Positions 16,610 through 26,812 of a stretch of 64,000 nt of DNA are shown here, one piece after another. Source of the DNA: Bacteroidota bacterium (lineage in GTDB: Bacteria > Bacteroidota > JABWAT01); the NCBI GenBank assembly GCA_013360915.1, contig JABWAT010000001.1, forward strand, positions 404,981 to 468,980, in the 5' to 3' direction. Position 1 is the stretch's first letter, and each line of letters starts with the position of its first letter. A program made the position numbers and the translations under genes. The notes under the pieces were generated by a model. It made no database searches and was not told where the DNA came from. It saw only the letters and a program-made list of their open reading frames with translations.

Positions 16610-18805
16610 TTACTTCTGGTTTGAGGAATAATAGTAGTAGTAGTTCCCCTGACTGGACAGGTGGTTTTTCCTGACTTTATTCAATACAACACCCAGAACC
16701 TTCGGTCCAAACCGGTTTGCGATAGTACGGTATTGCCGGATAAAATCACGCTTATTCACCAGCTCGGCACCACTCACATAGATCAGTCCATCGGCATGCT
16801 CTGCATAGATGTACACATCACCCACCGAGAGGGATGGAGGCGCATCCATGATGATATAGTCGTACTGGGCCCGGAACTTATTAATATGGCTCATGAACTC
16901 TTCACTTGAGATCAACGGAACCGGAGAAACCGGAATCGTACCGGAAGCGATGACATCAAAAGTAGCTGAGTGAAAGGATTCTACTTTCTGAACGCCGGAC
17001 AGGTCACCGTTAAGAATAAGCTCGGTCAGACCGGGGAATTTACGGATTGGAAGGTGTTTGTCAACCGTCGGACGGCGCAAGTCACCATCAATCAAAAGAA
17101 CTTTATAACCCAGGTCAGCCAGTGAGCCAGCCATGAGGATTCCGGTAAAGGTCTTCCCTTCCTGCGGAATGGTACTGGTGGTCAGCAGGAAAAGGCCATT
17201 TTCGCGACCTTTACGGTTCAGAATATAATTGATATTAATCGATATCTGACGGTGCATTTCCTGAACAATGGCAGAGATATCCTTAATGAGGTTGCCGGTA
17301 GCCAGGCGTTCCTCATCCACTGGCACCTGACCCAGAATCTGAATGTTCAGTTTTTCAAGATCATCCAGTTTGTGAATCCGGTTATCCATCTTTTTAAGAC
17401 CGATCGACAGACCCAGTCCAACCAGTAATCCAAGAACCGTCAGTAAGGAAACCATTCTGGCGCGCTGAGGCTCAACAGCAACAAAATCGGGGATGGCAAG
17501 GTCAATCACCTTGATATTGGTGTTGATCTGCAATTCAGAAATGATGGCTTCCTGATATTTTTTCTCCAGGATCAGATACAATTCTTCGGCAGACCGTCTT
17601 GCTCTTTCCAGGCGGGCATACTCAACATTTTTTGTCGGAATGGCCTGAAAACGTTTTTCATAATCGGCTAACAGGGTCTGTAATTTTTCAATCTTAAAGT
17701 TCTCAATGACGATTGATACGGTTCCAACAGCGATTTTATTCTGATTTTGCCGAACCAATTCCATGGTATTGCTGCCTGGCAACTCACTCTGGATGGATTC
17801 TTCTATACGTTTTTCCAGCAGTTCACGAAGATTTTTGGCTTCACGCTCAAGACGTTCCATTTCGGCTTTTGCGGCTGGAGCGGCCGTATCAAGCGTCGCA
17901 CGCTGTATATCGCGACGGCTTTCCGTTTCGGCAATTTTTTGCTGAAGGATTCTGATGTAGGAATCAGAATAGCCGCTGAATTCAACCGAACTTGATGGTT
18001 GAAGCGTTTTAAGTTGTTCACGGGCTATCCGGATTTCTTCCTCAAAAATTCCAATCTGTAAACGGGACTCATTGATGCGGGCTTCAAGAGAAGCAATGTT
18101 GCTCACCACATTTTGTGATTCACTCGAAACGGTCACAATCCCACTCTGGACCATGTAGGTCTGAATATCATTCTCACTTTTCCGGAGGTCCTGAGCTTTT
18201 TCATCCAACTGTGTTTTGATGAAGTTTTTCACAATGGATTGAGTGGTCCGGTTGTTGGTAAGGTCATTGACGATATACACATTCGCAAGAATGTTCGCGA
18301 TGATGGCTGCCTCTTCCGGATCGGAACTCATGAAGGAAATATTGATAATGTCGAGTGCCCGGGGAGAGGTGGCGTTTCTGTTAAGAAGGACGGTTCCGAG
18401 TACTGAATAGGGGTTCCCTGTTCCCTGAATGGTTGAAAAAAGAGGAAAACGGGCGAGGGCCGGATTAACCCGAAGGCTTTCTGCCATGGCTGTCACCACC
18501 AGTTCGCCGAACTGGCGGGACCGGATCAGTTCGAGTTCATTGCCAAGCGCCCGGCTTTGGTTTGATCCGAAATTGCCCGAAAACAAGGACACTTCCTGAG
18601 TGGTTTTTCCATACAGCAACCGGACCGTTGATAAGTACACGTTCGGCTGATAGTAGTAGTAGATATAGCTGACGGTAAATGCCAGAACGGTGGAGGAAAT
18701 GATAATCCATTTCCACCTCCTGACAGAATCCAGAAAATCTTCAATGGTAAGAAATTCGGTTCCGGTGGTCTGGTTTGTCGGTATTTGTTCGTTACGTTGT
18801 TCCAT
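16610..18805 (-). CDS. Wzc-type exopolysaccharide chain-length/BY-kinase protein
   Basis: This is an inner-membrane polysaccharide co-polymerase fused to a bacterial tyrosine kinase, 731 residues long. The Wzz-like N-terminus has one membrane helix (about 32-50), a long periplasmic coiled coil (about 200-440) containing the NVEYARLERARRS motif, and a second helix (about 459-477). The kinase has Walker A TIPQEGKT (about 546-553), Walker A' LLIDGDLRRP, Walker B IIMDAPP (about 649-655) and a C-terminal tyrosine cluster (five consecutive Tyr) for autophosphorylation. Proteins of this type control polymerisation and export of capsule or exopolysaccharide. It follows the acetyltransferase gene by 6 nt; no Wza or Wzy gene is in the window. 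Confidence 0.92.
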   Translation of the reverse strand: MEQRNEQIPTNQTTGTEFLTIEDFLDSVRRWKWIIISSTVLAFTVSYIYYYYQPNVYLSTVRLLYGKTTQEVSLFSGNFGSNQSRALGNELELIRSRQFGELVVTAMAESLRVNPALARFPLFSTIQGTGNPYSVLGTVLLNRNATSPRALDIINISFMSSDPEEAAIIANILANVYIVNDLTNNRTTQSIVKNFIKTQLDEKAQDLRKSENDIQTYMVQSGIVTVSSESQNVVSNIASLEARINESRLQIGIFEEEIRIAREQLKTLQPSSSVEFSGYSDSYIRILQQKIAETESRRDIQRATLDTAAPAAKAEMERLEREAKNLRELLEKRIEESIQSELPGSNTMELVRQNQNKIAVGTVSIVIENFKIEKLQTLLADYEKRFQAIPTKNVEYARLERARRSAEELYLILEKKYQEAIISELQINTNIKVIDLAIPDFVAVEPQRARMVSLLTVLGLLVGLGLSIGLKKMDNRIHKLDDLEKLNIQILGQVPVDEERLATGNLIKDISAIVQEMHRQISININYILNRKGRENGLFLLTTSTIPQEGKTFTGILMAGSLADLGYKVLLIDGDLRRPTVDKHLPIRKFPGLTELILNGDLSGVQKVESFHSATFDVIASGTIPVSPVPLISSEEFMSHINKFRAQYDYIIMDAPPSLSVGDVYIYAEHADGLIYVSGAELVNKRDFIRQYRTIANRFGPKVLGVVLNKVRKNHLSSQGNYYYYYSSNQK

Positions 18806-18811
18806 CAGCTC

Positions 18812-19396
18812 TTAAGATATTGGTTCAATTTCCTGTTGATTCAACCGGTAGGCCTGACCGCAGGACCTGCAGGTCGCCGGGAAGGTTTCCGGTAATTTAA
18901 CTCCGCACTGGCACATCCATCCGCGCTGTCTGGCCGGATTTCCGGTCATTAGTGCATAGGCAGGCACTGACCGTGTGACCACAGCCCCGGCTCCGATAAA
19001 GCAAAAACGACCCAGCGTTATGCCACAAACAATGGTCGCATTGGCACCGATACTGGCCCCTTTCCGGACCAATGTGGTCTTATACTCTTCCTTTCGGGAA
19101 ACGGCAGATCTGGGGTTGATCACATTGGTGAACACCATGGATGGTCCCAGAAACACGTCATCCTCACAAATAACACCGGTGTAAACAGATACATTGTTTT
19201 GAATTTTAACATTCCGTCCAAGTCTGACACCGGGAGAAATCACCACATTTTGACCGATATTACAATTCTCGCCGATCACCGAATCCTTCATTATATGACT
19301 GAAGTGCCAGATTTTGGTTCCGGGGCCGATTTCACAAGGCAGATCGACATAGGAGGACTCGTGAATAAAAACCTGATCCAATTGGGGTGATTTCAT
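18812..19396 (-). CDS. Left-handed beta-helix N-acetyltransferase, WbpD/WlbB-like
   Basis: This protein of about 194 residues is built of hexapeptide repeats (IGENCNIGQNV, LGRNVKIQNNV, IGANATIVCG). It contains the TKIWHFSHI and AGAVVTRSVPAYALMTGNPAR segments typical of WbpD-like enzymes that acetylate the 3-amino group of UDP-GlcNAc3NA during surface-polysaccharide synthesis. The C-terminus carries a small cysteine motif, CxC followed by CxxC, probably a zinc ribbon. The ATG at 19396 is chosen because the family begins right before the FIHESSYVD segment; a longer frame to 19543 would overlap the upstream flippase-like gene. It sits next to the Wzc-type kinase, which supports a polysaccharide role. 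Confidence 0.88.
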   Translation of the reverse strand: MKSPQLDQVFIHESSYVDLPCEIGPGTKIWHFSHIMKDSVIGENCNIGQNVVISPGVRLGRNVKIQNNVSVYTGVICEDDVFLGPSMVFTNVINPRSAVSRKEEYKTTLVRKGASIGANATIVCGITLGRFCFIGAGAVVTRSVPAYALMTGNPARQRGWMCQCGVKLPETFPATCRSCGQAYRLNQQEIEPIS

Positions 19397-19433
19397 GACA
19401 TTGGGTGCAAAACTGTTAAAGTTAGCCGATGAA

Positions 19434-20435
19434 TCAGGCAGACTCAACCGGACCGGTGGTTCTGTGCGCCTGATCAAAAAGGAAACAACCGGCTCCGGCC
19501 AGGGTGGAAAAGCCAAGATTGAGCAGGTGAACCAGGGTTGCAAAGCTGACGGCCTCGGCCTGATTCACCCCGAAAATCTGAATGAGAGCCATGCTGCAGA
19601 ACCAATGATAGGTACCGGTTCCACCCGGTGATGGAATCACCATTCCGATCGCAGCTATGGCCATAACAGCCATTCCTGCAGGGAATCCCAGATTGGCCGA
19701 TTGCTGAAAGGGAAATGCAAACATCGGCAACCAGGTTCCTGCAATGTAAAGAAGGAAAATCAACAGGGATGATACCAGAATGGCTGGTAAGAAATGACCA
19801 TTCCGCAGGGCAGAAACACCCTCAAGAAACCTTCCGGAAAGGTCACCGATTTTTGCACTTAGTCTGCTGCCCAACCATCTGGTAAACCAATGAATCAACA
19901 CTTTCGATTTTTCAACCGGGAGCAAGGTGAGAACCAGCAGCATTCCGACCAGCGAGACAGTTAACACGCCGGCTCCGACACCCAGACCGGGAAAATGGCG
20001 GTCAATGTCCTCGGAAAACCACAGCATGGAAAGACCAAACACGACAAGAAGAATCAATGAATCGATCAGGCGCTCCAGAACAACTGTACCGAGTACATGA
20101 GTCTGGGACCGGTTGGTCATTCTTCCAAGATAAATGGCCTTGGCCAGTTCCCCGCCCCGGGGCAATGCATTATTGACTGCATACCCCACCATGGTGGAAC
20201 TGAAATACGGATAGAGCCTATCCGATTCCGCATCGTGCCCGAAAAACAACCGCCACCGCCACGCCCGGACGTAATGACTGAGAACCATCACCACAGTGGT
20301 GGGTACCAGCCACCACCAGTTAACCGAACTGAGGATATTGGTAATGGTGGATAAATCCATGCCATAAAAGGCCGCATAAAGCGTAACCGCTGAAATGAGG
20401 GCTCCCAGGAGGAGTTGAAACAGGCGGTTTTTCAT
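19434..20435 (-). CDS. YbhN/LPG-synthase-type integral membrane protein (flippase-like)
   Basis: This 333-residue polytopic membrane protein has about eight hydrophobic helices. It shows the motifs of the lysylphosphatidylglycerol-synthase transmembrane family (UPF0104): HYVRAWRWRLFF near the start, NNALPRGGELAKA, VVLERLIDSL and PSPGGTGTYHW. It lacks the soluble synthase domain of MprF, so it is more likely a transporter or flippase-like membrane protein for lipids or lipid-linked sugars; the substrate is unknown. Its ATG directly follows the TGA of the LolA-like gene. Being between LolA-like and polysaccharide genes fits an envelope role. Confidence 0.85.
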   Translation of the reverse strand: MKNRLFQLLLGALISAVTLYAAFYGMDLSTITNILSSVNWWWLVPTTVVMVLSHYVRAWRWRLFFGHDAESDRLYPYFSSTMVGYAVNNALPRGGELAKAIYLGRMTNRSQTHVLGTVVLERLIDSLILLVVFGLSMLWFSEDIDRHFPGLGVGAGVLTVSLVGMLLVLTLLPVEKSKVLIHWFTRWLGSRLSAKIGDLSGRFLEGVSALRNGHFLPAILVSSLLIFLLYIAGTWLPMFAFPFQQSANLGFPAGMAVMAIAAIGMVIPSPGGTGTYHWFCSMALIQIFGVNQAEAVSFATLVHLLNLGFSTLAGAGCFLFDQAHRTTGPVESA

Positions 20436-21065
20436 TCAGCGGAGATCAATCACATCAACGCCTTTGGGCGGTGTAAACTGAAACCACTGATCGGGCAGTC
20501 CGGAGTTGATCTGCAACTGCCTGAGGCGGTAAGTGGTGGTTGACCCGTTAATATCGGTCACTTCCACCTGACGAATAAACCATTCCTTCTCATCTGCCCA
20601 AAGGGACATGGCCTGAATAAAATTGTCGGGATTTTTCGGAGTGAGGTTCAGCTTCCATGTCACCATGCCACCAATGGTTTCCCGGCCAACGACAGTCATG
20701 ATAAAGTCCTTTGGGAATTCCAGAAAAAACCGGGAAGGAGACAATTCAGAGCTGGTTGGATCAAAATGATCAATGATCACTTTCTCATTAAAAACCGAAT
20801 AAGTCCAGGCAGTTTTTCCATCGGTCACCAGAATCTGTTCTTCGGTTTCAAGCCTGAGCTTATCCTGTTTCTTGACCGAGATCCGGCCGGTGAGTTTCTG
20901 GTTCAGCCGGGTAACCTTATAACTGACCATCTGGTCAAAGTCTGCAGACGCATCTTTGATGGAATCATAGGCTTTTCTGACTTTTTCGAGAACATCACTG
21001 GCATTCTGAGCCTGAAAGAAGGCCAGTACACCCGAGATCATTAAAGTGGTAAACATGGAAATCAT
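20436..21065 (-). CDS. lolA: LolA-like periplasmic lipoprotein-carrier family protein
   Basis: This protein of about 209 residues has an N-terminal hydrophobic export segment (residues 1-20) and the LolA-type beta fold. The opening DVLEKVRKAYDSIKDASADF, the following GRISVKKQDKLRLET, and VTDGKTAWTYSVFNEKV are all characteristic. LolA carries lipoproteins from the LolCDE complex to the outer membrane. GGAAG 4 nt before the ATG at 21065 favours this start over the in-frame ATG at 21056. It lies 12 nt after ftsK and is directly joined to the flippase-like gene. No LolB or LolCDE gene is in the window. Confidence 0.87.
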   Translation of the reverse strand: MISMFTTLMISGVLAFFQAQNASDVLEKVRKAYDSIKDASADFDQMVSYKVTRLNQKLTGRISVKKQDKLRLETEEQILVTDGKTAWTYSVFNEKVIIDHFDPTSSELSPSRFFLEFPKDFIMTVVGRETIGGMVTWKLNLTPKNPDNFIQAMSLWADEKEWFIRQVEVTDINGSTTTYRLRQLQINSGLPDQWFQFTPPKGVDVIDLR

Positions 21066-21077
21066 CTGGCTTCCGCT

Positions 21078-23969
21078 TTATTTAATATTCAGAATATCGT
21101 TTAGAGTGTCGGGGTCATCAATCATCACCTGACGTGCTTTGGATCCATCGGGAGGTCCCACGATGCCCAGGATTTCGAGCTGGTCAATAATCCGTGCGGC
21201 CCGGGAATAACCGATTTTCAGTTTTCGCTGAAGCAGGGATGTGCTTCCCTGATTGTGCTGTACAATTACCTGTGCGGCTTCTTCAAGCATATCATCCCAA
21301 TCATCCGTCTGTTCAATCTCCCCTTTTTTACCCGATGTCTTTCCGTTTTTATCGGGCGGAATGGGCAGGCGGTAGGCCGAGATGAAACCTGGCTGCCTGG
21401 CAATGTGCTCAATAATGGCCTCGCATTCCTCAGTTGAGACGAACGCATTCTGAATCCGTTCAGGTTTGGGAGATCCGCTGGGCAGGTAAAGCATATCACC
21501 ATTCCCCAGCAACTGTTCGGCACCATTCATATCCAGAATGGTACGAGAATCAATTTTGCTGGTCACCTGATAGGCGATCCGTGCCGGGAAATTGGCTTTG
21601 ATAATACCGGTAATCACATCAACCGACGGTCGCTGAGTGGCCACCACCAGGTGAATACCCACTGCACGGGCCAGCTGAGCCAGGCGGGCAATGGGCTCCT
21701 CCACCTCTTTTCCCGATGTCATCATCAGGTCGGCCAACTCATCAATAATCACCACAATAAATGGCAATTTGGTGTAAGGATCCCCCGCATGTGATTTTAT
21801 TTCACCCGATTCCACCTTCCGGTTAAAGTCCTTCAGGTGACGAACGCCGACTTTGGCAAGCAACGTGTACCGGTCATCCATTTCCCGTTCAACTGCCCGC
21901 AGCAAGGTCACGGCCTTTGACGTATCGGTCAGAATGGGTTCATCCAGCTCGGGAAGAACAGCCAGAAAGTGCTTTTCCAACCGGCGGTAAATGGAAAGCT
22001 CAATCTTTTTCGGATCAATCATCACAAACTTGATCGTGGCCGGATGAGCAAAATACAACAAGGAACAGATAATGGTATTGATTCCGACCGATTTACCCGA
22101 ACCCGTCGTTCCCGCAATCAGCAGGTGAGGGAGTTTGGCCAGGTCTTCCAGATAAATGCCATTATTGATCGTCCGGCCAAAGGCAACCGGCAACAGCATG
22201 CCGTTCTCTGCCGCTTTCTGGAATTTTTCTGACTCAAGAATTTCCCGTAAGAAAACATGAACCGATTTTTTGTTGGGAATTTCAACCCCGACCACCGGTT
22301 TTCCCGGGATGGGCGCCATGATGCGGATTCCACGTGCAGCCATGGCCAGCGCAATATCATCGGCCAGGGCGGTAATGCGACTCACCTTGATTCCCTCTGC
22401 CGGTTTTATTTCGAAAAGGGTCACCCGGGGGCCGACGGTCACCTCTGGTTTGCCATCAATCTGAATCCCATAGGTTGAAAGTTTGTGAACAAGCTTGCGG
22501 GCATTCTCTTCGAGTTCAAGCGGATCAATAACGTTGGTAACGGTATTCGGATTGATCTGCAGGAGATCGAGTCCGGGTTTCCGGTATCCGAATTTGAAAA
22601 TCGGATCGCGGGGAAGTTCTGCTTTCTGTTCCTCTACCGTGGGTTTCAGAATCAGTTCGATTTCCTGTTCGCCATCCACCGCAACCGGAATGGTTTGCAC
22701 TGCACCGGGGTGAGACTCAGGTTCCGGCTCTCTGATTGGTTTGGGTTCTGATGAAAGGGGTGGCGGAACCGGGGGTTCAGAATGAACCGTTTCGGATCTG
22801 GTTACCGGCGGAGTTATCGTTTTTTCTGCGACAGGTTCTTCCCTTTTTTCGGGAGTGTGGGGAACCGAAGTTGTTTCCTTTTCGGGCTCCTTAACAAAGG
22901 CCCTGAAAAAGGTCAGACCTTGTTTTTCCTGAGAAGGAGATCCGGCGGGTGTCTCGGGACGAGAGTCCTCGGTGACCACGGGTGCCGGACCGGATTCCAT
23001 TGTTCCGGATTCCTCAGGTTTTTCAGATTCCGGTCCAACCGGGATAAAATTCTCGGCTTCGGTACGAAACTCATCGGTGTGAAGCACCACTTCGGGCGGG
23101 GCAACGGATTCTTCTCTGGGTGGAAGAATCTCTTCAAGCGGTATACCAATCGGTTTTGATGCCTTGCGAACGGTGGTGACCGGTTTGGGTTCCTCCTGAA
23201 TAACCGGCGGTGGTGGCGGGGCAGGCTGGGATCTGGTAACCGGTGGGTCCCATGGAGGTGACTGGTCTTCCTCCTCAGTATCCTGTTCCGTTTCATCAGC
23301 GACAGGTTCATCCTGTTTCACAACGATTTTTGATTTCGAAGTCAGCCACCCCTGTATGCGTGAAGCGGTTGCCTTCAGATCCAGATCAATAAAAAGGACG
23401 ACCAGGATAAACAAACCAGTCAGAATTAGCAATGTTCCGCCGATTCCGCCCAGAATGGTATAGATCATTGAGGCGATGAAAATACCCGCCAGCCCCGACC
23501 AGGCATTTCCCAGCAGAGAATAATCGGACAGAATCGACAGAAAACCGAAAGCTGTGGAAAGGCCCAGAGAAAACAACAAGCCATAGATGGTGAAATAAAC
23601 GGGCTTCGAAAGTCCGTGATGCCTTAGCATCACCCAGCCCCAGACCATAACCAGTAAACAGGGAATCAGAACCGGATAGCCCAGCAGATTGAAAATGAGG
23701 TGGTGAGAGAGGAACGCACCGATCACACCAAGCCAGTTGCCAATGAGGGAGGCAGGCGGCTGGTCAGGTGAAAAATAATCCCCGGGTCGCATGGTCGTGA
23801 TGATGGAATAATCAGCTTCCTTGCTTGACAGTACCGAGAGAACCATGATGAGCCCGAAGACCATCAGGATTAATCCGGCAATTTCAATTTTTCTTTCCGG
23901 ACTGATTTTCCGGTTACCCCCAGATTCAGGGGCAGGAGAGGAAGGTGTTTTTTCCTTTTTTTTCGCCAT
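21078..23969 (-). CDS. ftsK: DNA translocase FtsK/SpoIIIE
   Basis: This hexameric DNA pump clears and resolves chromosome termini at the division septum. The 963-residue protein has four to five N-terminal membrane helices (about 30-200). A long linker rich in proline and glutamate (about 220-440) follows. The motor has Walker A GTTGSGKS (about 617-624), Walker B VVIIDELADLMM and the ATQRPSVDVITG loop. A C-terminal winged-helix gamma domain (about 890-955, STSLLQRKLKIGYSRAARI) would read KOPS-like sites. The start overlaps the ComB stop (TGATG). It sits in the middle of a nine-gene run with metabolic and envelope genes. Confidence 0.96.
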   Translation of the reverse strand: MAKKKEKTPSSPAPESGGNRKISPERKIEIAGLILMVFGLIMVLSVLSSKEADYSIITTMRPGDYFSPDQPPASLIGNWLGVIGAFLSHHLIFNLLGYPVLIPCLLVMVWGWVMLRHHGLSKPVYFTIYGLLFSLGLSTAFGFLSILSDYSLLGNAWSGLAGIFIASMIYTILGGIGGTLLILTGLFILVVLFIDLDLKATASRIQGWLTSKSKIVVKQDEPVADETEQDTEEEDQSPPWDPPVTRSQPAPPPPPVIQEEPKPVTTVRKASKPIGIPLEEILPPREESVAPPEVVLHTDEFRTEAENFIPVGPESEKPEESGTMESGPAPVVTEDSRPETPAGSPSQEKQGLTFFRAFVKEPEKETTSVPHTPEKREEPVAEKTITPPVTRSETVHSEPPVPPPLSSEPKPIREPEPESHPGAVQTIPVAVDGEQEIELILKPTVEEQKAELPRDPIFKFGYRKPGLDLLQINPNTVTNVIDPLELEENARKLVHKLSTYGIQIDGKPEVTVGPRVTLFEIKPAEGIKVSRITALADDIALAMAARGIRIMAPIPGKPVVGVEIPNKKSVHVFLREILESEKFQKAAENGMLLPVAFGRTINNGIYLEDLAKLPHLLIAGTTGSGKSVGINTIICSLLYFAHPATIKFVMIDPKKIELSIYRRLEKHFLAVLPELDEPILTDTSKAVTLLRAVEREMDDRYTLLAKVGVRHLKDFNRKVESGEIKSHAGDPYTKLPFIVVIIDELADLMMTSGKEVEEPIARLAQLARAVGIHLVVATQRPSVDVITGIIKANFPARIAYQVTSKIDSRTILDMNGAEQLLGNGDMLYLPSGSPKPERIQNAFVSTEECEAIIEHIARQPGFISAYRLPIPPDKNGKTSGKKGEIEQTDDWDDMLEEAAQVIVQHNQGSTSLLQRKLKIGYSRAARIIDQLEILGIVGPPDGSKARQVMIDDPDTLNDILNIK

Positions 23970-24730
23970 CAGACCTGGGTCCTGCCGGTAGTCTCGGTTT
24001 GCATCCGTTTAATTTTGCTCGATTCGGCCAGCACGGGAACCACATCATACTTATCGATGTCGGTGCATAAATCGATATCAGATTCGAAACCAAGAATCCT
24101 TAACGTATTGCCGTGGTCAGAATCACGAACTGCCCTCCGTAATTGATCCTTTTCCCTTTGCCAGGTGAACAGAGAGACCTTGGCCGCATCGTTTAACTGA
24201 GGAGTCGGTGTGCCCTCTCCTTCCGTGAGACGATCGATGAGAGCGCCGGCACAGAGGCTGTCTTCCAGACTGAAGTGATGTTCCCTTCCCCCGCAGATGA
24301 TGTACAACTGTGAGGGAGACACCGACTGAAGAACCGATGTAATGGCTCCCAGATTCAGGAAGCCGGTGATCAGGACCTTTTCTGCATGCCGGGCTTTAAC
24401 GATGGCACCCGTTCCGTTGGTGGTGGCAAAAACAATCGACTTTCCCGACACTTTCTCTGCCGTGTATTCTCTTGGTGAGTTACCCAGATCAAAGCCTTGA
24501 ATCCGCTTCCCACCGCGTTCACCACCCAGAAGAAACTGACCATCGAATAAGTTGGAGGCAATCTTCATTCCGTAGTCAACCGAGGCAACCGGAATAATTT
24601 CCCGTGCACCATTCACAAGTGCCGTGCAGATGGTGGAAGAAGCCCTCAGGACATCAATCACACAGACCCATTGTCCCTTCAGGGTCGATTCATCCACCAG
24701 CCCCGAGTCGAAATAAACATCGATTTTCAT
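23969..24730 (-). CDS. comB: 2-phosphosulfolactate phosphatase (ComB family)
   Basis: This 253-residue protein is of the ComB family, which dephosphorylates 2-phosphosulfolactate to sulfolactate. Family motifs seen are VIDVLRASSTI near the N-terminus, GGERGGKRIQGFDLGNSP in the middle and VFATTNGTGAI. ComB was described in coenzyme M synthesis, but homologues are common in bacteria that do not make coenzyme M, where sulfolactate may be a metabolite or the substrate may differ. The gene lies 9 nt after gcvT and its stop overlaps the ftsK start. No ComA or ComC gene is nearby, so its pathway here is open. Confidence 0.88.
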   Translation of the reverse strand: MKIDVYFDSGLVDESTLKGQWVCVIDVLRASSTICTALVNGAREIIPVASVDYGMKIASNLFDGQFLLGGERGGKRIQGFDLGNSPREYTAEKVSGKSIVFATTNGTGAIVKARHAEKVLITGFLNLGAITSVLQSVSPSQLYIICGGREHHFSLEDSLCAGALIDRLTEGEGTPTPQLNDAAKVSLFTWQREKDQLRRAVRDSDHGNTLRILGFESDIDLCTDIDKYDVVPVLAESSKIKRMQTETTGRTQV

Positions 24731-24739
24731 CAGAATCTG

Positions 24740-25828
24740 TCAGGCCTTCCGGTAGAAAGGAAATTTCTGTACGGTACCCCATTGCGGCTGGTTCCGGATC
24801 ATTATACCCACCACGGTTCCCTCTGCACAATACTCAGGTTTCAGATAGGCCATGGCAATTCCCTTTTCCAGTGAGGGGGAAAACGTTCCCGAGGTCACTT
24901 CTCCAATCACATCACCGTCCTGATTCACCACCTGATAGTGGCTTCGCGGAATGGCCTTTTCACGCAGGACAATGCCGGTCAGTTTTCGGGAAAGACCGTT
25001 GTTTTTTGCATCGAGAATGGCTTGCCGGCCGATAAAGTCGCCTTTATCCAGTTTGGTAATCCAACCAAGACCTGCTTCGAGCGGATGGGTGGTATCTGAA
25101 ATATCATTGCCGTAAAGGGCATATCCCATTTCGGTACGAAGGGTGTCGCGGCAACCCAATCCGACTGGTTCCAGTCCGGAAGGCTTTCCTGCTTCGAGCA
25201 GGGTGTTCCAGACGGAAGCGGCATGCTGTGTATAAAAGTACAATTCAAATCCGGGTTCACCAGTATAACCGGTACGTGAAATATACATTTCCACACCAGC
25301 CAGTTTACCGATGGCAAAGCCGTAGTAAGGGATCTCTGCAAGGTTGACCGGGGTCAGTGCCTGCAGGATGGTTTCAGAAGCAGGCCCCTGAACTGCCAGC
25401 AGGGCGGTTTCATCCGATTCATCACGCAGGGAAACCGAAGAATCGGCATGGGATTTCATCCAGGCAAAGTCTTTGTCCTTGTTCGAGGCATTAACCACCA
25501 CCATGTAGTATTCGGGAAGCCGGTAAATAATCATGTCATCGATGATTCCACCCTTTTCATTGCACATGGCTGTGTACTGTGCCTTGCCAACGGTGAGTTT
25601 GGTGACATCATTGGTGGAAATCCGGTTTAAAAAACCCTGGGCACCGGTGCCTTTGACTTCGATTTCACCCATGTGGCTCACATCGAACAAGCCAGCCTTT
25701 TGCCGGACCAGCTGATGTTCGTAAACAATGCCTCCTGCATACTGGACGGGCATATCCCATCCACCAAATTCAACCATCCGGGCACCTGCTTTCAGGTGCA
25801 TTTCATGGAAAGGGGTTTTCTTTAACAT
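24740..25828 (-). CDS. gcvT: Glycine cleavage system T protein (aminomethyltransferase)
   Basis: GcvT transfers the methylene group from the aminomethyl-lipoyl H-protein to tetrahydrofolate, releasing ammonia. The 362-residue length is standard. The N-terminal [13 protein letters not shown] motif, [20 protein letters not shown]-like folate region variants ([15 protein letters not shown]) and the C-terminal [19 protein letters not shown] are all present. The other glycine-cleavage genes (gcvH, gcvP) are not in the window. It lies 27 nt downstream of the transketolase C-half gene and 9 nt upstream of comB, in a long same-strand run. Confidence 0.95.
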   Translation of the reverse strand: MLKKTPFHEMHLKAGARMVEFGGWDMPVQYAGGIVYEHQLVRQKAGLFDVSHMGEIEVKGTGAQGFLNRISTNDVTKLTVGKAQYTAMCNEKGGIIDDMIIYRLPEYYMVVVNASNKDKDFAWMKSHADSSVSLRDESDETALLAVQGPASETILQALTPVNLAEIPYYGFAIGKLAGVEMYISRTGYTGEPGFELYFYTQHAASVWNTLLEAGKPSGLEPVGLGCRDTLRTEMGYALYGNDISDTTHPLEAGLGWITKLDKGDFIGRQAILDAKNNGLSRKLTGIVLREKAIPRSHYQVVNQDGDVIGEVTSGTFSPSLEKGIAMAYLKPEYCAEGTVVGIMIRNQPQWGTVQKFPFYRKA

Positions 25829-25855
25829 GGTCTTTTTCCTGTATCTCTGGTCAGA

Positions 25856-26812
25856 TTATTTTTTTCTGGACACCGCGCGTCTGGCTGCATCGGCGATATC
25901 GGAAACCGCAAGACCAAACTGTGTCAGCAATTCATCGGGAAGGCCGGATTCGCCAAACCGGTCATTAACGGCCACGATTTCCAACGGTAACGGCAGCCGG
26001 GTCGAAAGCACATGGGCAACCGCATCACCCAGTCCGATATTTTTCTGATGTTCTTCCACGGATACACCACATCCGGTTTTCGAAAAGGATGTCAGAATAG
26101 CCTCCTGGTCAAGAGGCTTGATCGTATGCATATTGATTACCTCGGCTTCAATGCCTTCCCGTGCAAGTAAGTCGGCTGCCTCCAGTGATTTCCAAACCAT
26201 GATCCCACAGGCGACAATTGTCACCGAGTTACCTTCCCGCAGTTTAACCGCTTTTCCAATGCGGAAATCACGGGTCCGTTCGGTGAAATTGGGTTGGTTT
26301 GGTCGTCCGAACCGCAGATAAACAGGACCTTTGTGTTCCGCAACGGCCAGGGTGGCAGACCAGGTTTCGTTGGCATCACAAGGCACAATCACCGTCATAT
26401 TCGGCAAGGCACGCATCAGACCGATGTCTTCCAGGGCCTGATGGGTGGCGCCATCCTCACCCAGCGTCAATCCGGCATGGGAAGCACAGATTTTTACATT
26501 CAGATTTGAATAGGCAACCGATTGCCTGATCTGGTCATAAACCCGACCTGTACTGAATTCAGCGAAGGTGGTGGTAAACGGAATTTTTCCGCCGATGGCA
26601 AGTCCGGCAGCCGTACTGATCATATCGGCCTCGGCGATTCCCAGGGAAAAGAAGCGATCGGGGAATTCAGATGAAAATTTTTCCAGTTTCAGGCTTCCGG
26701 TCAGATCTGCACAAAGCGCCACCACATCCGGTCGGGTTTTCCCAAGTTCAACCATGGCCTCACCAAACGCATTTCTGGTTGGTGTCTGATCATAAACTTT
26801 AAAAGACGGCAT
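25856..26812 (-). CDS. Transketolase, C-terminal subunit
   Basis: This is the pyrimidine-binding plus C-terminal half of a split transketolase, which moves two-carbon units in the non-oxidative pentose phosphate pathway with thiamine diphosphate. Recognisable are the [16 protein letters not shown] segment with the catalytic Glu, [16 protein letters not shown] and [15 protein letters not shown]. The ATG at 26812 overlaps the TGA of the N-subunit gene (TGATG), making a 318-residue protein. An in-frame upstream start at 26833 would run into that gene and is less likely. It must assemble with the preceding subunit to be active. Confidence 0.93.
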   Translation of the reverse strand: MPSFKVYDQTPTRNAFGEAMVELGKTRPDVVALCADLTGSLKLEKFSSEFPDRFFSLGIAEADMISTAAGLAIGGKIPFTTTFAEFSTGRVYDQIRQSVAYSNLNVKICASHAGLTLGEDGATHQALEDIGLMRALPNMTVIVPCDANETWSATLAVAEHKGPVYLRFGRPNQPNFTERTRDFRIGKAVKLREGNSVTIVACGIMVWKSLEAADLLAREGIEAEVINMHTIKPLDQEAILTSFSKTGCGVSVEEHQKNIGLGDAVAHVLSTRLPLPLEIVAVNDRFGESGLPDELLTQFGLAVSDIADAARRAVSRKK

